From Gammaproteobacteria bacterium (GTDB lineage Bacteria; Pseudomonadota; Gammaproteobacteria; Pseudomonadales; Pseudohongiellaceae), in contig JAQWQD010000024.1 of NCBI GenBank assembly GCA_029244985.1, positions 62,001 through 126,000 of the forward strand: a DNA stretch of 64,000 nt. Reading direction: 5' to 3'. Positions 17,864 through 26,948 of this stretch are shown here, piece by piece (positions within the stretch are counted from its first letter, which is position 1; the number at the start of each line of letters is the position of its first letter). Below the pieces are notes generated by a model. It saw only the letters and a list, made by a program, of their open reading frames with translations, did not search any database and was not told the origin of the DNA. A program made the position numbers and the translations under genes.

Positions 17864-20176
17864 TTAATAATCTATTTCATAAATCCGATTAATCGGCGAT
17901 GGACCGAAGGAGACCCACGTACCCTGGTGAGAGGCAGAACTCAAATCGCCCATAGACCAATCACATACTCCTTCTGGGAATATTTCGTTTAATTCTGCGT
18001 ACTGAGCTTGAGTAAAACCTACGGCATAGTCCGCAGTATTTATTGGCCTTAACTGACAGCTCACAATGTTATTCGCCAAGGGAGCACCGGCAACATGGCG
18101 CGGCGTTGGATAGGCTGGATACAGTTCGTTACAACGACTACTGCCTCTAAAAGTTTGTTCTTCTTCTATCTTTATGCGTTCTTCACCTGTGTTATCCCAA
18201 CAAGCATCATGAAGACTAATTGGCCTATGTGTAATTACTTTTTCCGAAGGAGAGCTATCGCTGCTGTCGCCTTGCATTGCTGTTATCCATCGATCCATTT
18301 GACGAAACAACTCAGCCAAGTCTGGTGATTCTTCATCAAACCCCCATAACCCACCTATTTGCATCACATGATTATCCGCATGCCCATTTTCGTTGAACAA
18401 TCGTTGTCGAGTAGAGAATTGATGGATCAGCATGTGAATATTTCCACCCTCTGCATGATCTAGATAAGTCCGATAGTCGATGATAGGCGTCTGCGAAAGG
18501 CCGGCGCCCCCATTTAGAATTCGACCAGACTCCAATGCACGCTTCCTGGCTTGGGAATCTGCACGATGTCTGGCCGCTACGTGATTCATATCTCGATCGA
18601 AACCACCTATGTCTCTATTTAAGTCGATGAACTGCTGCGGAGATATAAGAGCCTTATTGAGCGCAGCTAATCCATATTGAACACCAACATTATCTAAAGG
18701 TCGCTGTGCAATGAACCCATTATTAACATTGCCATAAACATTGACAGTATGATCATAAACCGTGGCACGAATACCCTGAGGCGCGGTTGAATCATAGCGC
18801 TGCGACTCCAGCGCAGCGAGACGTACTTCGCCACCTTGCTCTTCCAAAGGAGTATCAAATCGATAAATCGGGTCTAGCCGTGCTGCACCTCCAGCCAAGT
18901 TTAAAATCGAAGCCCACATACCAAAGCCTGAGACTGCCCGTTGTTGTTCAGGGGTAAAACTTTCAACATCAAGCCTAGCAAAGTAATAATTAAGCAATCT
19001 TGAATCAGCTAAGGTAAATATTGTTGCAGAAGTCACATCAGGAAAACTGGCTCCAACAATAATGCCATCAAATACTCCAGGGTAATTATCTGAAGTTTGA
19101 TGGGACTGATAAGAACCTCCGGAAGAGCCTGTCGCGATCGTGTATTCTGGGACACCATAATGTTCAATAAATCGCTCCTTGACCATGATATGCGTTTCAG
19201 AAGCTAGAAGGTCATTGCAATTTTGGCCGAAAACATTCAACGTAGATGAAACAAGTGCATAACCCTGCGCAAACAACCCTCTGCGCATAACGTCACCGGT
19301 AACATTTCCCTGTTGATACCAACCCCCTCGACAACCGCCGCCGTGGGTGTATATCAATTTACCATTCCAGTTGGGACTAGGATTCCAAGGATCGATTGTC
19401 TGGTGAGGAGAATCATGCAGCATAGTAATCTGATAAATAGCGCGATTAACTACTCCAGTTTCTACCCGCACTATGAAGGGCAGAGTCTGACCTGATTCTA
19501 GAGTAATCATGCCAGCGTCTTCCAGCGAGAATTCGAGGGAGTCGACTTGAGACATTTCAGTTTTTGGTGCTAAGGATTCACTGGCCAACATAGAGGCAGA
19601 TGAATTTGGCAGCGCTACAAATTTTTCAAGCTCGTCAGACCAAAAAACATAATCTACACGAGTTTGTATTGAACAATTTATGTCTAGGGCTTCGCCCAAG
19701 GTTTCACCACCAATCAGCTCAAAGTCCTGTGTCCGGCAGTAGTAGGGCTGCTCATGGGGACCCGAAATTATCGGACCACTTATCGGATAGTTGTTTAGTC
19801 TGAGATTTGTAGATTGGTTTTCATCGCCGAGGGTAGCCTTTAATAAACTTTCTCCTTCAGGCAAGCCACTCAGTAGCGCTTGCTTGCGCTGAGAGTCAAT
19901 TGTGATGAATTGGGCTGTAACATCGTCATCATTTAAGTTAATACGCGCGAGATCTATTGCTGTTCCAGCTTGAACAGATACCTCAACCAAGACATCACCA
20001 CCACTCACTAACCAGGGTTTTGTCGACAAGGTTTCTAGTGTGATAAGGGCTGGTTCAGGGCTTACATCGATCTCGCCGGCAGTGGACACTGTTTCCTCAG
20101 TTGAACAACTAGTGACGGCCATCGCAAAATATGCAAGCATAAAAAGAAATCGATTATTGATTCTGCCTTTCTCCAT
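17864..20176 (-). CDS. DUF6351 esterase-like lipoprotein
   Basis: A 770-residue protein that matches the DUF6351 family by pattern. I place the start at the ATG at 20176, which has AGAGGA five bases upstream; a TTG at 20197 is less likely. The N-terminus ends in the lipobox VTSC. The N-terminal part (residues ~30-140) has the VSGGDVLVEV pattern. The alpha/beta-hydrolase-like core has HGGGCRGGWYQQG, LNVFGQNCNDLLASETH, and the nucleophile-like TGSSGGSYQSHQ with a Ser between glycines. The C-terminal third holds paired Cys residues likely to form disulfides. Family function is unknown; tannase-like ester hydrolysis is an analogy. Confidence 0.75.
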   Translation of the reverse strand: MEKGRINNRFLFMLAYFAMAVTSCSTEETVSTAGEIDVSPEPALITLETLSTKPWLVSGGDVLVEVSVQAGTAIDLARINLNDDDVTAQFITIDSQRKQALLSGLPEGESLLKATLGDENQSTNLRLNNYPISGPIISGPHEQPYYCRTQDFELIGGETLGEALDINCSIQTRVDYVFWSDELEKFVALPNSSASMLASESLAPKTEMSQVDSLEFSLEDAGMITLESGQTLPFIVRVETGVVNRAIYQITMLHDSPHQTIDPWNPSPNWNGKLIYTHGGGCRGGWYQQGNVTGDVMRRGLFAQGYALVSSTLNVFGQNCNDLLASETHIMVKERFIEHYGVPEYTIATGSSGGSYQSHQTSDNYPGVFDGIIVGASFPDVTSATIFTLADSRLLNYYFARLDVESFTPEQQRAVSGFGMWASILNLAGGAARLDPIYRFDTPLEEQGGEVRLAALESQRYDSTAPQGIRATVYDHTVNVYGNVNNGFIAQRPLDNVGVQYGLAALNKALISPQQFIDLNRDIGGFDRDMNHVAARHRADSQARKRALESGRILNGGAGLSQTPIIDYRTYLDHAEGGNIHMLIHQFSTRQRLFNENGHADNHVMQIGGLWGFDEESPDLAELFRQMDRWITAMQGDSSDSSPSEKVITHRPISLHDACWDNTGEERIKIEEEQTFRGSSRCNELYPAYPTPRHVAGAPLANNIVSCQLRPINTADYAVGFTQAQYAELNEIFPEGVCDWSMGDLSSASHQGTWVSFGPSPINRIYEIDY

Positions 20177-20542
20177 ATCATTCCTCTTACTAACCAATTA
20201 GCCTTTTTTGATGTCAGGCCATACGCCTTTCCTTTCGCCTGAAATTCAACTACTCAAAAATTGACTGACCTCAATCTGGCAATTACAGTAATTGCTCCGC
20301 TGCAAGTGCCTGATATTGTAACCGCAGCCGCAAAGTCATGATAATTTGCCGTTGGAATAAAATATAGCCTGAATAACTTTCCACAATGATCATGAGTCAT
20401 TCTAAAATGTGCCAAATAATCCCAAACATTTCACCAAATTCATTCAGCTAGTTACATAACCGATGTTAGAATGCCCCCCGTTTTCAAGCTATTTATCACT
20501 TAATAAATTACACTTTTTTTAGCGTTTTTAGTGGACTGAGAC
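20177..20542. other. Divergent intergenic region, no gene seen
   Basis: The 366 bp between the DUF6351 gene and the YkgJ-like gene are AT-rich and must contain promoters in both directions. I see no convincing coding frame, RNA gene or strong hairpin. A TTAGAAT element at about 20465-20471 could be a -10 box for the plus-strand gene, but no good -35 box accompanies it. Confidence 0.5.
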
Positions 20543-20968
20543 ATGAATGCCAAGGAACAAATAAAAGTAGTTGATGCAAGCAAAGTCGAAATCGATACAA
20601 AATGCCAGAAATGTACTCAGTCAATTTGCTGCAATTCCATCAACCAAAAGATTAAAGCGCCTAAAACAAAAGAAGATTTCGATCATCTTCTTTGGCAAAT
20701 TTCTCATGAGGGTATAAGTGTGTTTAAGGATTCCGATGGTTGGTTCTTGCACATCCTTACCCATTGTAGCCATTTGCTACCTGGAGGTGTTTGTAGTATC
20801 TATGACAGTCGACCCTGGGTTTGCCGGGAGTACACCAATGATTACTGTGAATTTGATGAGTCCATTGAAGAAGCCAGCGAATATTGGTTTTCTAGCCATA
20901 AGCAATTGGAAAAATACTGTCGCAAGCGTTTTAAAAAATGGAAAAAACGCTTTGAAATTTATGAATAG
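20543..20968 (+). CDS. YkgJ-family cysteine-cluster protein
   Basis: A 141-residue cytosolic protein with the cysteine pattern of the YkgJ/CxxCxxCC family: CQKCTQSICC near residues 24-33, then HCSHLLPGGVCSIYDSRPWVC near residues 84-104 and a further Cys after a DY pair. The family probably binds zinc or an iron-sulfur cluster, but its role is unclear. The C-terminus is very basic (RKRFKKWKKRF). Its stop overlaps the start of the next gene by 8 bp, which suggests translational coupling. Confidence 0.85.
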   Translation: MNAKEQIKVVDASKVEIDTKCQKCTQSICCNSINQKIKAPKTKEDFDHLLWQISHEGISVFKDSDGWFLHILTHCSHLLPGGVCSIYDSRPWVCREYTNDYCEFDESIEEASEYWFSSHKQLEKYCRKRFKKWKKRFEIYE

Positions 20969-21629
20969 GCGTTCGAACTTAAGTTACCAAGGCTTAAACC
21001 TAAGCATTGGAGCACTATTATTATCTCCACTAGCTTTTTCACCCCTCTTAGCCCAGGAAATTAGCCTGGAATCACGCATTCAATCTGCCAACGAATCTCT
21101 TACTACACTCGATAGTCAAGCACAGGCCTGTTTAAATATGTTTGAACAAGGCGATATTAATGCAGCTGCTAACCGTTGCGATGACTTCATGCAATCTGTC
21201 GATGGCATATTACTGAAGAGTTATTTAACTCATTGCGAAGCATTAAAAACTTGGCGTGAAGAATTCATAAATGGCGAAAATACTAATAGCAATTTTAGTG
21301 CTAACGACGCTGTGACTAATCTACGATTGCTTAGCGGAATAGAATTAGCCTGCGGAGAAGGTGCTTTGCAAAAACGCACTGAATATGTCATTAGCGCTTT
21401 TACTTTACTACAAGGAGAGCAATCTCAAAATCGCTCCTTAATATCAGGCAATCGACGTTTAAACGAATTTGATCAAGAACAAATGCTAGATGCAGAACGC
21501 CGACGTTTACAGAACTCAGTATTAGAGCAGCAACTGCGTAGACGCTCAGAAACGAATCAACAGTTAAAGAATCTTGAAAACGAATTGCTAAGACAGCAAA
21601 TCAATCGACCACCCTTTCCGGGCAATTAA
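20961..21629 (+). CDS. Hypothetical exported protein with C-terminal coiled coil
   Basis: A 222-residue protein. I start it at the ATG at 20961, overlapping the end of the YkgJ-like gene by 8 bp (ATGAATAG); earlier in-frame starts would lie entirely inside that gene. A signal peptide ends near LLAQE. The mature protein has four well-spaced Cys residues in its first 130 residues and a Gln/Arg/Asn-rich predicted coiled coil from residue 160 on. No family is recognised. It ends 18 bp from the convergent gene on the other strand. Confidence 0.7.
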   Translation: MNRRSNLSYQGLNLSIGALLLSPLAFSPLLAQEISLESRIQSANESLTTLDSQAQACLNMFEQGDINAAANRCDDFMQSVDGILLKSYLTHCEALKTWREEFINGENTNSNFSANDAVTNLRLLSGIELACGEGALQKRTEYVISAFTLLQGEQSQNRSLISGNRRLNEFDQEQMLDAERRRLQNSVLEQQLRRRSETNQQLKNLENELLRQQINRPPFPGN

Positions 21630-21647
21630 TCTTTAAAGTTAGATCAA

Positions 21648-22820
21648 TTAGTGAAGAACTAGGAAATTTCCATCAGGAAAAGCAACAGCAGCTGGAAAAC
21701 TGTAGTCGTCTATTCTAATTTCTTCAGCTAACTCGAACCCCGTATTAAAGCCTCCCTTATCAACGATACGCATATTCATGCGCCCGCCACGAGCGTGGCT
21801 AATAGCCTCTCCCCAAGCAACAAGACGATCCCCTGCCTTGTTGATTGCTATTGTAGGGTTTTTCTGACGCGTTTCTGAGTAAGGCTCGGCGAGCTTAGCA
21901 ATGACTTCTTGATTCCTTAAATCTAGCTGAACAATTCTGCTTTCCGTTTCAAACACCAACCACAATTGACCCTCATCTCCCCTGACTATGTCATTAGTAC
22001 TCAACGGGCAGTAAGAAGCATCCCACTTTTGCAATTCACGCATTGAGCCGTAGGAAGCACCAGATAACTCTTTATCTGTACTAGTAACAGTCAACAACTG
22101 CATATGGCGGCCAATGCCGCCAATTGCAGAGCGATAGGCAACTAATAGATCGTTATCATTGAGATATTCAGCCGCCAAAGAACAACAAGCACAGGCACCA
22201 AGGTCAGGGTTGCTAATCGACACTTCTTCACCAAAGCTGACCCCTGAATCATAAGAAAATCTGGCAAACATAGTGCGTTGATGCTCAAGGCTTAGATCCC
22301 CGGCGCCCCAAATAATTGCCACTTGCGAGCCAATAGCAGCTAGATCTCCACCAGCATCTATGCCTTCTGTATTAATTTGAACAATAGAACGCTGCCGCTC
22401 AAACGAGGTTCGCTCAGGATTGCTTCGACTATAGATAAATTCTGAAGAACGCGGGTAATACCAGAGCACGTGAATTCGACCATCATCGGTAGTCGCCATC
22501 GATGCGCGAGCGATGGCGAACGTCTGCATAGCAAAAGCGTCACTGGAAACTTTTACTGGCAGACCGAATTGACCTGATTCGACGTTATACTGGCGATAAT
22601 ATAAATTTCCTTCTCGGGCGGCAGGTGTATTAATGCGTTTTTTGAAATACAGCAGATGGACACCGCCTTGATTATCAACACTTAGGCGAGGTTGCAACCC
22701 CCCATCTGGAGTGCTCTGAATTACAACCTCAGCCGCATTCGTAATACCCCAGAACCCAAAGAGTAATAGGCAAACTCCAAGAGCTGGAGCTATAGAAAAC
22801 TGTTGAAATTTCGATAACAT
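21648..22820 (-). CDS. Exported sialidase-like beta-propeller protein
   Basis: A 390-residue exported protein starting at the ATG at 22820; a TTG at 22853 would add 11 basic residues. The signal peptide ends TNAAE. The body is a run of beta-strand repeats with Asp-box-like features, for instance SVDNQGGVHLLYF, TTDDGRIHVLWYY and AINKAGDRLVAWG, which is typical of BNR/sialidase-superfamily propellers. A CACCS cluster near residue 212 is unusual for such a propeller. The key sialidase Arg triad cannot be confirmed, so I do not claim glycosidase activity. Confidence 0.65.
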   Translation of the reverse strand: MLSKFQQFSIAPALGVCLLLFGFWGITNAAEVVIQSTPDGGLQPRLSVDNQGGVHLLYFKKRINTPAAREGNLYYRQYNVESGQFGLPVKVSSDAFAMQTFAIARASMATTDDGRIHVLWYYPRSSEFIYSRSNPERTSFERQRSIVQINTEGIDAGGDLAAIGSQVAIIWGAGDLSLEHQRTMFARFSYDSGVSFGEEVSISNPDLGACACCSLAAEYLNDNDLLVAYRSAIGGIGRHMQLLTVTSTDKELSGASYGSMRELQKWDASYCPLSTNDIVRGDEGQLWLVFETESRIVQLDLRNQEVIAKLAEPYSETRQKNPTIAINKAGDRLVAWGEAISHARGGRMNMRIVDKGGFNTGFELAEEIRIDDYSFPAAVAFPDGNFLVLH

Positions 22821-22994
22821 AGATCGTTTTCTTGCCTGCCAAGACCGGCACAAAAGTGGATTAAAAACGCGTTTTCAGGCAGACTTTATAGCCTTTAACG
22901 AGCATAGCATTAACATAATAGCAGTTGCAGGACACTGAACTAAAGCTAAACCCATTCGAGCTGTTTCGAATACACAAAATTACAGGTTAATTTA

Positions 22995-23513
22995 ATGACT
23001 AATCAAAATTCAAAGTTTCTATGTGCCGGCCTGACAAGCCTGCTAGTTGGTGGCCTTGCCGCATGCTCTCCGGAAATTCAAACTGAAGAGGAAGTCGCAA
23101 CTAATGCGACTTACAACACCTCTTTGAATGTTCAAGAACTTATGGCTTTAGTTCTGGAGCCTGCGTCGGACATCCTTTGGGATTCAGGGGGATGGGTTGT
23201 TGACGCTTCCGGCTATGAAGAACTCTACCCCACAACTGACGATGGCTGGGAATATGTTCGCGCACAGGCAGCTATAGTTGTTGAATCTGGCAATATGTTA
23301 GCGCTCCCTGGACGCGCAGAAGATAATGATGCATGGATGATTTATTCAGAAGGATTAAGCGAAGCTGGCATGTTGGCTATGGAGGCAGCAAGGACTCAAA
23401 ATGAAGAAGATTTCTTCCAAGCAGGGGCGCAACTATATAGCGTCTGTACCGCATGTCATCAGGCCTACAATCCAGACATTAACAATCGCTTTGTTGACGG
23501 TGAGGCTGACTAA
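22995..23513 (+). CDS. Lipid-anchored class II-like cytochrome c
   Basis: A 172-residue lipoprotein (lipobox LAAC at about residue 24) with a single haem-binding CTACH motif near the C-terminus (C151, C154, H155). A C-terminal CxxCH followed by a short tail on a helical protein is the layout of cytochrome c' / c-556-type class II cytochromes. It is the first gene of an operon with the HupE-like protein (5-bp gap) and the membrane-anchor protein, so a redox or metal-related role at the periplasmic face of the inner membrane is plausible. Confidence 0.8.
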   Translation: MTNQNSKFLCAGLTSLLVGGLAACSPEIQTEEEVATNATYNTSLNVQELMALVLEPASDILWDSGGWVVDASGYEELYPTTDDGWEYVRAQAAIVVESGNMLALPGRAEDNDAWMIYSEGLSEAGMLAMEAARTQNEEDFFQAGAQLYSVCTACHQAYNPDINNRFVDGEAD

Positions 23514-23518
23514 TTACG

Positions 23519-24232
23519 ATGGATAGTCTAAGTCCTAGACAACAGTTGCTGCTTAAAACCCTGACAACGGGGTTCTTGACGCTTTTCACCCTAAACGCAT
23601 TTGGGCACACGATAGAAGGTTCAGACGCAAACTTCGTGCAAGCTATTGACGGCCCCGCGGTCTTTCCATTTATGTATCTGGGCGCCAAACACATGGTCAC
23701 TGGTTATGATCATCTATTGTTTTTAGTCGGCGTGATTTTTTTCTTATACCGGCCAAAACATGTCGTTCAATACGTAACTCTATTTGCAATTGGTCACAGT
23801 ATCACGTTGCTCTTAGGTGTTCTCGCAGACTTACAAGTCAATGCTTACATTATTGATGCGATCATCGGCTTATCGATCGTTTATAAGGCATTTGAAAACA
23901 TCGGCGGATTTAAACGACTCCTCGGTTTTGAGCCAAACACAAAAGTTGCTGTTTTCGTATTTGGCCTTTTTCATGGACTAGGGCTAGCGACTAAATTGCA
24001 AGAATTTACAATTTCAGACAACGGCTTGGTAACAAACATTGTCAGTTTTAATATCGGTGTTGAAATAGGGCAGATACTTGCTTTATCTGCTGTGTTTATT
24101 CTTTTGAGCATATGGCGCACTAACACAAGTTATATCCGCCATGCCTTCACCACCAATACCGCGCTTATGACTGGCGGCTTCCTGCTAGCCGGTTATCAAA
24201 TGAGCGCTTACCTGCTATTACCTCCCTTCTAG
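23519..24232 (+). CDS. HupE/UreJ-family membrane protein
   Basis: A 237-residue protein with about six to seven hydrophobic helices. The HupE/UreJ_2 signature is visible as a His-rich helix pattern: KHMVTGYDHLLFLVGV, LFAIGHSITLLLG and VFGLFHGLGLATKL. HupE and UreJ are nickel-permease-related; members outside hydrogenase or urease loci have no settled function. No hydrogenase or urease gene is in this window. It starts 5 bp after the cytochrome gene and 13 bp before the anchor gene. The N-terminus may include an uncleaved signal around residues 10-25. Confidence 0.85.
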   Translation: MDSLSPRQQLLLKTLTTGFLTLFTLNAFGHTIEGSDANFVQAIDGPAVFPFMYLGAKHMVTGYDHLLFLVGVIFFLYRPKHVVQYVTLFAIGHSITLLLGVLADLQVNAYIIDAIIGLSIVYKAFENIGGFKRLLGFEPNTKVAVFVFGLFHGLGLATKLQEFTISDNGLVTNIVSFNIGVEIGQILALSAVFILLSIWRTNTSYIRHAFTTNTALMTGGFLLAGYQMSAYLLLPPF

Positions 24233-24245
24233 ATTAGGAGCGCTC

Positions 24246-24827
24246 GTGACTGAACCAAATACCAACCAAGCAACTACTCAAGCGCCATCATCCAGAAATA
24301 TCTTAATAGCGACTGGCATCTCTTTCGTTGTGGGATTATTAGTACTTCTGGTGGCAATATTACCAGCAGAATTCGGTACTGACCCCCTAGGTACTGGAGA
24401 CCTACTCGGTCTAACCGCCCTTTCAAGATCAGAAACTCCATTTGAAGAGCAAGTAGAAATGCACCGTACCGACTATGTCGAATTTGAATTGGGGCCCTTT
24501 CAATCAGTGGAATACAAATACACTATGGACTTAGATGCGCCCATGGTCTTCACTTGGACCTCAGATTCCGAGGTTTATTTTGACATGCACGCGGAACCGG
24601 CGGGCCTCGGTGAAGAGTATGCAGAAAGCTTTGAACAAGGAGATGCGGAACGTCGCACTGGATCATTTCACGCACCTTTTGCCGGCATCCATGGCTGGTT
24701 CTGGGAGAACCGGAGCGGCCGCACAGTAGTGGTGCGCCTGCACGCATCAGGATTTTTTGTGGATTCGACTGTTTTCCGAGACGGTGGTGATTACTCTAGA
24801 GCCATCGCACCAATCGCTGATAACTAA
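24246..24827 (+). CDS. Single-pass membrane anchor protein of the HupE-like operon
   Basis: A 193-residue protein starting with GTG at 24246, preceded by AGGAG at a good distance. It has one membrane helix (residues ~20-40) and a periplasmic domain with two features I recognise from the 'transmembrane anchor protein' family found beside HupE-like genes: VEYKYTMDLDAPMVFTWTSD and a GIHGWFWENRSGRTVVV segment. Its biochemical role is not known. Conserved position after HupE-like genes suggests that the three proteins work together. Confidence 0.75.
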   Translation: MTEPNTNQATTQAPSSRNILIATGISFVVGLLVLLVAILPAEFGTDPLGTGDLLGLTALSRSETPFEEQVEMHRTDYVEFELGPFQSVEYKYTMDLDAPMVFTWTSDSEVYFDMHAEPAGLGEEYAESFEQGDAERRTGSFHAPFAGIHGWFWENRSGRTVVVRLHASGFFVDSTVFRDGGDYSRAIAPIADN

Positions 24828-25346
24828 ATGCTTTGTTAGCTGAAGAAACAAGTAGATATTTAGTGAAAACATAGCTTATTTAGTAAAGGCCCATCCTGCA
24901 CTATCACTTTTCATGCTCTCGTTTTTATTAAGCTCATTACCATTAATTCTAGTAGCTATGCAATTGCTACCTGTCGGCTTTAACTAAAAAGCCCCAATGG
25001 ATAACCATTTTAGTGCTAACCCAATGCAATTAAGGGTGGGTTATGTAGTGTGCGATCTTAAAATTTTTCAGTACTCTATTAATGCTAACTTTTCCACCTA
25101 GGAAAGATTCAGATTTTCCGCTCTTATACTTTATTTAATTCAGAGCGATTTTAGTTTTTGTTTATTCAGCTAATGACGTTGTGAATTGATTCTCAATTCA
25201 GTTCTATCTCAACAATAAAGCACAGCAGTTTTATTAGTCGTGTGGAACAGGATGGAAGCAAACAGTCAGCTGAAAAATCCTAAAATTAGAAAAATTGCAG
25301 CTGAGCGTACACAAGAGTGTTTAAAAATGAACAGTTCTCTAGGCAT
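24828..25346. other. Long gap between convergent genes
   Basis: About 520 bp separate the anchor gene from the terminator of the DUF6152 gene. I see no convincing coding frame. The region is AT-rich and contains a perfect 8-base inverted repeat with a three-base loop (25182-25200). The gap is unusually long for two converging genes and could hide a small RNA, but I cannot identify a promoter with confidence. Confidence 0.4.
25182..25200. repeat. Perfect 8-base inverted repeat, TGAATTGA-TTC-TCAATTCA
   Basis: The arms are perfect and the loop is three bases. It could be a regulator site or hairpin. Its core (TGATTCTCA) resembles part of a Fur box, but the full match is only about 11 of 19 positions and no gene starts just downstream. 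Confidence 0.5.
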
Positions 25347-25380
25347 AAAAAAACCCGGCCCTTACGTGCCAGGTTTTTTA
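25347..25380 (-). terminator. Rho-independent terminator of the DUF6152 gene
   Basis: On the minus strand, AACCTGGC pairs with GCCGGGTT (one G-U pair) around an eight-base loop, flanked by six A and followed by seven T. It begins 29 bp past the DUF6152 stop. The plus-strand reading has a mismatch but also has six T after the stem, so it may stop transcription from both sides. Confidence 0.8.
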
Positions 25381-25408
25381 AAATACATCTTACTAAATTT
25401 ATTTAAAT

Positions 25409-25867
25409 CTAGTTTTGACCTGGCTCAGAAGCATCCGAACCATCACGAGGGGCACCAGTACCTGAAGAACCCATAAACAACTTACGTCCATCTGGGAAGG
25501 TTATGTCACGACCGTTAGCACGGCAGGTCGGCTCACACAAACGGTCCTTACTCTGGTATCCAGTTACAACGATATCTTGTCCTAACTGCAAAGAGTTTCG
25601 ATTGATACCACGACGCAGAAGCGTATTCGGCGTGCCGCCCTCAACCATCCAAGGACCAGGATCACGAGTAGCCTCTGGATCATTATTATCCAAATGAATC
25701 CAAGTATGTGGGTTAATCCACTCAACGCGAGTAATCGGACCGCCTAGACGCACCGGTAGGTTCGCATCAAATTCAGCAGAAAACGCATGATGCGCAGTTG
25801 CCGGAGGCTTAATGGCAACAACCCCTACTGCGGTTACAGCTGCTAAAGCCAGTAATTTAATCTTCAT
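25409..25867 (-). CDS. Exported DUF6152 protein
   Basis: A 152-residue exported protein. The ATG at 25867 starts a good signal peptide ending ATAHH and has GGGGTG upstream; the frame extends 12 residues further upstream without an export signal. The mature part shows the DUF6152 pattern: AHHAFSAEFDANLPV, then TRVEWINPHTWIHLD and a late Cys pair (RLCEPTCRANGRD). The His pair at the mature N-terminus could bind metal, but no function is established. The gene lies 179 bp downstream of the member C gene of the unknown secreted family, a pairing that may be functional. Confidence 0.8.
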   Translation of the reverse strand: MKIKLLALAAVTAVGVVAIKPPATAHHAFSAEFDANLPVRLGGPITRVEWINPHTWIHLDNNDPEATRDPGPWMVEGGTPNTLLRRGINRNSLQLGQDIVVTGYQSKDRLCEPTCRANGRDITFPDGRKLFMGSSGTGAPRDGSDASEPGQN

Positions 25868-25982
25868 ATAGTTACACCCCATTGTTATCTTAATTCTAAG
25901 CATTCTGACGATGATTTCCGTACTCTCCCCTCGCCCAGAATGCTAAATATCGGTTAAGCGGACAGTATCCCGCATTTTATAC

Positions 25983-26029
25983 AAGGGCCCACTGAATTTC
26001 CAAGTAGAAATACGTTAAATAGGGCCCTT
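25983..26029. repeat. Inverted repeat AAGGGCCC/GGGCCCTT with 31-base loop
   Basis: Eight-base perfect arms at 25983-25990 and 26022-26029. On the minus strand it lies just after the gene that ends at 26046 and may act as a weak terminator, although its T tract is poor. The plus-strand side has six T. Confidence 0.45.
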
Positions 26030-26045
26030 TTTTGGCTAAATGCCT

Positions 26046-26948
26046 CTAGAAACCAAGTTCGCTCTCTCTACCCTTACGATATCGACCGTACATAAGTTCT
26101 TCTACAAATTCGACACATTTAAATTGTGGAAGCTCGTAACCTTCTTCGAGGCGGCGATACAGGGGTAGTTTAATCGACCATGGGCGCTCAAAGGTCTGAG
26201 GATCCTCCATAGTCGCTTCGTATTCAATGACATTTTCAGAAACCAATGTCCAACGTTCAGTGACTTTCATCTCATAGCTGTGAAAATTACCTGACCGGTC
26301 AAACCATGTGCGATCATCTTGTCCAGTGACTTCCACTACCCAAGTATCTCCATCCCAGTATCCATAGGACTGCCCCATCCAGGAATCTATAGGGGCTGGG
26401 CCTGGATCTTCCAAAAATACGTTTCGAACAGAACCAGCGAATGAATAAGCAATAAAGAAGGCACTTTCGCTCTGAAAAATCTGAAATGGATGTGGCTGGT
26501 AATTAGCCCTAGGGACACCAGGCATATAGCACTTAATTTCAGGGTCTCGGGTCAGCCAGTTTTCGCGATTTTCGTCCCGTCTCGCCAACATTTCAGGCTT
26601 GTAAGGAATCGTGCCACCTTCTACAACTCCAAAGCTAGCTGGAACTGCACCTACCGCACCTAGAGCAACTACTTCTGGCCCTGGCACAGGGACAAAATCG
26701 CCAGGCACCAGGTGGTAAGCAGCTTTTGGAGGCGCAGCCTCAACATTGTCATTAGCATTCATTAGCGCTTGCCAAATGCCATTGAAATCCGGCTTTCCGC
26801 TGGGGGTGCGTGGAATATCGTTACCAGGCGCTTCAGCCGCTGCGGCCACCTGCGCTGGTTGAGATTGAGATTCGCTAGATGTGTTTTCAGCAGGTGAACA
26901 ACCTGCAACGAATACTGCGATTGCTATAAGCAGCCATTGAATCTTCAT
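26046..26948 (-). CDS. Lipoprotein of unknown function, 'GYW/GDTWVVE' family, member C
   Basis: A 300-residue lipoprotein (lipobox VAGC near residue 17). It has KPDFNGIWQ, GTIPYKPE, EIKCYMPGVPR, WMGQSYGYWDGDTWVVEV and a C-terminal FKCVEF. These line up in order with members A and B, but member C is shorter, is lipid-anchored and replaces the C-terminal ACHEGNY with a single-Cys segment. No catalytic family is recognised. It is upstream of the DUF6152 gene on the same strand. Confidence 0.72.
   Translation of the reverse strand: MKIQWLLIAIAVFVAGCSPAENTSSESQSQPAQVAAAAEAPGNDIPRTPSGKPDFNGIWQALMNANDNVEAAPPKAAYHLVPGDFVPVPGPEVVALGAVGAVPASFGVVEGGTIPYKPEMLARRDENRENWLTRDPEIKCYMPGVPRANYQPHPFQIFQSESAFFIAYSFAGSVRNVFLEDPGPAPIDSWMGQSYGYWDGDTWVVEVTGQDDRTWFDRSGNFHSYEMKVTERWTLVSENVIEYEATMEDPQTFERPWSIKLPLYRRLEEGYELPQFKCVEFVEELMYGRYRKGRESELGF

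Noticed and set aside
20718-20960. Upstream extension of the coiled-coil protein gene
   Set aside because: The extra frame lies wholly inside the YkgJ-like gene; the ATG at 20961 starts a clear signal peptide.
25182-25200. Fur box
   Set aside because: Only about 11 of 19 positions match and no gene starts downstream of it.
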